Below, piece by piece: positions 62,005-64,000 of a stretch of 64,000 nucleotides of DNA (positions are counted from its first letter, which is position 1; each line of letters begins with the position of its first letter). The translations under genes were made by a program, and so were the position numbers. The stretch spans positions 18,072-82,071 of the forward strand of contig NZ_BDAY01000056.1 in assembly GCF_001612685.1 (NCBI RefSeq), in the 5' to 3' direction. The DNA is from Nocardia altamirensis NBRC 108246 (GTDB lineage: Bacteria > Actinomycetota > Actinomycetes > Mycobacteriales > Mycobacteriaceae). Below the pieces are notes generated by a model, which was not told where the DNA came from, searched no databases, and saw nothing but the letters and a program-made list of their open reading frames with translations.

Positions 62005-62024
62005 GGAAGTGGGTACGCACTTCC
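62005..62024. promoter_or_regulatory. Candidate HxlR operator
   Basis: GGAAGTG-GGTACG-CACTTCC, perfect 7-bp arms, midway in the 99-bp gap between imine reductase and HxlR gene; GTAC repeats (61994-62001 region) adjoin. Confidence 0.6.
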
Positions 62025-62057
62025 GGGTAAGCGAACTGGCAGGTGGAAGGGGCAGTC

Positions 62058-62411
62058 GTGCCGATCACACGCAGACCGGGCGAGTACACGTGCGGGCTCG
62101 ACGCGACACTGTCGGTGCTCAACGGCAAGTGGAAGATGCTCATCCTGTGGCCGCTGAGCGAACGCCCGCACCGCTTCGGCGAACTGCGCCGCCAGGTCGG
62201 CGGCGTCACGGAGAAGGTTCTCACCGCGCACCTGCGCGAGCTGGAGGCCGACGGGATCGTGCACCGGGAGGTGTACGACGAGGTGCCGCCGCGCGTCGAA
62301 TACTCGCTGACCCCACTGGGCATACAGCTCAACGAGGCGCTGCTGCCGCTGGAAGCGTGGGGCCGCACCCATCTCATGAGCGAGAGCCCTGCGCCCACGG
62401 GGCAACGCTAG
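62058..62411 (+). CDS. HxlR-family regulator
   Basis: 117-aa winged-helix regulator: NGKWKMLILWPLSERPHRFG, then GGVTEKVLTAHLRELEADGI and wing VPPRVEYSLTPLG. One Cys (YTCGLD) at the usual redox-sensing position of the family. GTG at 62058 (VPITRRPGEYTCGLD). Likely represses the divergent reductase. Confidence 0.87.
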   Translation: MPITRRPGEYTCGLDATLSVLNGKWKMLILWPLSERPHRFGELRRQVGGVTEKVLTAHLRELEADGIVHREVYDEVPPRVEYSLTPLGIQLNEALLPLEAWGRTHLMSESPAPTGQR

Positions 62412-62419
62412 CGGCCCGA

Positions 62420-63010
62420 TCAGTCGACGAGAATCTCGTCCAGGAATGCGTCCAGTTGGGCGATCATCTCGGGCGCGGTGCGGTGGCCCGCGAGGCCGTG
62501 CAGGCTGAGGCCGTCCACGATGGCGTGCAACCGGGCGGCGAGCATATCGGGGTCCGAAACCGGTTGAGCCAGTAGGTCGCTCGCCGCGAGGTCGGTGATG
62601 AGCTTGCGGCACATTGCGTACATGTCGTCGAAATGTTTGCGCTGCACCGCCGCAAGGCTCGGATTGCTCAGGCCGAGGGCGACGAAGGAAAAGGCGATCG
62701 ATGCCTCGGTGGCACGTTGACCGTCGAGCGGCATGGCCTCGTGCAGGATCGCACGGACCCGCTCGCGGGGAGTTCCGATAGGCGGCAAGGCCTCGATGCG
62801 CTTGCCGACCCGGTCGATCACCTCCTCACACGCGAAGGCGAGTAGTTCGGCGCGGGTCGCGAAGTAGTGGCGCAGCGCGCCGGAGGACCAACCCGACTCC
62901 GCGGCCACCGTCCGGATGGACACCGCGTCCACCCCGTCGCGCGCGATGACCCGCCAGACGGCTTCGGCGAGCTCGATCCTGCGGGTCTGATGATCAACGA
63001 TCTTCGGCAC
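62420..63010 (-). CDS. TetR/AcrR-family regulator (BetI-like)
   Basis: 196-aa regulator with HTH VSIRTVAAESGWSSGALRHYF and a TetR_C_6-like domain. Divergent from the membrane protein gene at 63077; the 66-bp gap carries an inverted repeat. Confidence 0.86.
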   Translation of the reverse strand: MPKIVDHQTRRIELAEAVWRVIARDGVDAVSIRTVAAESGWSSGALRHYFATRAELLAFACEEVIDRVGKRIEALPPIGTPRERVRAILHEAMPLDGQRATEASIAFSFVALGLSNPSLAAVQRKHFDDMYAMCRKLITDLAASDLLAQPVSDPDMLAARLHAIVDGLSLHGLAGHRTAPEMIAQLDAFLDEILVD

Positions 63011-63023
63011 GGTTCCATTTTCG

Positions 63024-63058
63024 CACAGTCGTGTTATCTTTTATTAAGCTCGACTGTG
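63024..63058. promoter_or_regulatory. TetR operator / divergent promoter
   Basis: Arms CACAGTCG (63024-63031) and CGACTGTG (63051-63058), AT-rich spacer GTTATCTTTTATTAAG. Ends 18 bp before the next GTG. Confidence 0.65.
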
Positions 63059-63076
63059 TTAAAAAAGGAGGATCTT

Positions 63077-63604
63077 GTGATTGCGCTGATCATCGGGTGT
63101 GAGATCGGGTTCTGGGTGCTGATCGCGCTCGGACTCGCGGTCCGATACCTGACCTCGGCACGACGGCTGAGCACCGTGCTGCTCGCCTGCGTTCCGCTGG
63201 TGGACGTGCTGCTGCTGACCGCGGCCGTCATCGATTTGCGCCGGGGCGGGGAGACGTCGTTCACCCACGGCCTCGCCGCGATCTACATCGGCGTGTCGAT
63301 CGCGTTCGGACCGCAGATGATCGACTGGGCCGACCAGCGATTCGCGCACCGATTCGCCGGCGGGCCCGCGCCGGTGCGGCCGCCGAAGACCGGGTCGGCA
63401 CACGCCGCCCGCGAACGAGTCCAATGGGTCAGGCACCTGCTCGCCTACGCGGTGGCCGCGGTGGTGCTCGGACTGTTCACGCTGCTGGTCGGCGAGCTCG
63501 ACCGGACGGCTCCGCTGTGGGGTGTCCTCGCGCCGTGGACGGTGGTCCTGGCCATCGACTTCGTCGTCTCGTTCAGCTACACCGTGCTGCCGCGGCGGTC
63601 TTAG
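63077..63604 (+). CDS. Four-TM membrane protein, unknown function
   Basis: 175 aa, GTG start after AAAGGAGG. TM helices: VIALIIGCEIGFWVLIALGL, STVLLACVPLVDVLLLTAAV, and two near the C-terminus (HLLAYAVAAVVLGLFTLLVG, VLAPWTVVLAIDFVVSFSY). Basic cytosolic loop between. Regulated by the divergent TetR, which suggests a stress or substrate-specific role. Confidence 0.75.
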   Translation: MIALIIGCEIGFWVLIALGLAVRYLTSARRLSTVLLACVPLVDVLLLTAAVIDLRRGGETSFTHGLAAIYIGVSIAFGPQMIDWADQRFAHRFAGGPAPVRPPKTGSAHAARERVQWVRHLLAYAVAAVVLGLFTLLVGELDRTAPLWGVLAPWTVVLAIDFVVSFSYTVLPRRS

Positions 63605-63787
63605 GCACTTCCCGCAGTCTCGACGACCACAGCGCTGGCCTGGTGGGACCGTGGCTGCCCTGCGTCAAGATCTCGACACGCGTCCCGTCGCGGTGGTTGC
63701 GTAACATCCCGGTGAACCACAACGCCTTTCACTGGATGTGAGCGCCCCTGCGCGGCAATCCGTTTCGAGTTATGGAGAATCCAGGCT

Positions 63788-64000
63788 GTGACCTCGCCCT
63801 ACGACGATGGCTCGCACGGCGGTCGCCCCCCTCGGGGCAGGCAACCGGGACCGGGCGGCTATCCCCCGCCGCGTCCGTCCGGACCACAGCAGGGAACGCG
63901 CCCGATGCCACCGCCGCGGCATGGCCCCGGTCCGGTGCCGCCGGGTGGGCTACCGCCGTCGAGCCCCCGTGCCCCGCAACGTCGCGGTCCCGCACCGCAG
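63788..64000 (+). CDS. Proline-rich N-terminus of a protein running off the window
   Basis: GTG at 63788 (VTSPYDDGSHGGRPPRGRQP) opens a frame with no stop to the window end (71 codons). Composition Pro/Gly/Arg-rich, typical of cytoplasmic heads of actinobacterial membrane or envelope proteins (LytR-CpsA-Psr, kinases). GGAG lies about 11 bp upstream. Identity cannot be told. Confidence 0.55.
   Translation, partial: MTSPYDDGSHGGRPPRGRQPGPGGYPPPRPSGPQQGTRPMPPPRHGPGPVPPGGLPPSSPRAPQRRGPAPQ

Overview
The window is high-GC DNA from an actinobacterium of the order Mycobacteriales, most likely Nocardia or a close relative. The evidence is the gene content (mycothiol-type enzymes, AccA3/AccD5/AccE5 acyl-CoA carboxylase, three-subunit PntAa-PntAb-PntB, DUF1707 and DUF5925 proteins). 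It is also the gene order fadE25, purE, purK, GtrA, PH protein, birA, accD5, accE5, maf, sseA, accA3, then lat, lrpA, pcd, which I recall as the M. tuberculosis Rv3274c-Rv3293 order. No insertion sequence, CRISPR array, rRNA or prophage was seen. The only RNA gene recognised is an initiator-type tRNA-Met.

Layout. 1-4.5 kb: branched-chain 2-oxoacid dehydrogenase operon (E1 alpha, E1 beta, E2) with a divergent Lrp-type regulator. 4.6-10.2 kb: SDR, secreted or lipoprotein esterase, thioesterase coupled to an AraC regulator, NmrA oxidoreductase and an MFS protein. 10.2-13 kb: two tandem LppU-like anchored proteins and a DUF5925 AAA ATPase. 13.1-16 kb: proton-translocating transhydrogenase. 16.4-25.3 kb: mixed metabolic genes (HIT, mycothiol-dependent-like enzyme, S51 peptidase, GtrA, FAD oxidase, GNAT, TetR, flavin monooxygenase). 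25.4-26.5 kb: a glycoside-hydrolase-fold protein facing a TetR repressor across a long perfect palindrome.

27-44 kb is the conserved mycobacterial lipid and purine block. It has been opened in several places: a 514-bp segment flanked by copies of the fadE25 3' end, a PIN toxin-antitoxin pair, a two-component system and an acyl-ACP desaturase. Its rhodanese gene sseA encodes Ser where the family has the catalytic Cys, and the SufE-like gene expected after it is absent. 44-53 kb carries a patatin, a Ser/Thr kinase, a DUF1707 protein, an amidohydrolase and the lysine-to-aminoadipate module (lat, lrpA, pcd).

53.2-58.9 kb holds a tightly coupled three-gene operon (acyl-CoA thioesterase, condensation/WS-DGAT-fold acyltransferase, cytochrome P450) beside a DHA2-type exporter. 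It looks like a small uncharacterised lipid-tailoring cluster and is my main candidate for an undescribed system. 59.2-61.1 kb holds tRNA-fMet; a 19-bp copy of its terminator arm 1.75 kb further on suggests a small island with a methyltransferase and a PH-like membrane protein. The right end carries an imine-reductase-like enzyme with a divergent HxlR regulator, a TetR/membrane-protein divergent pair, and the start of a proline-rich protein cut by the window edge.
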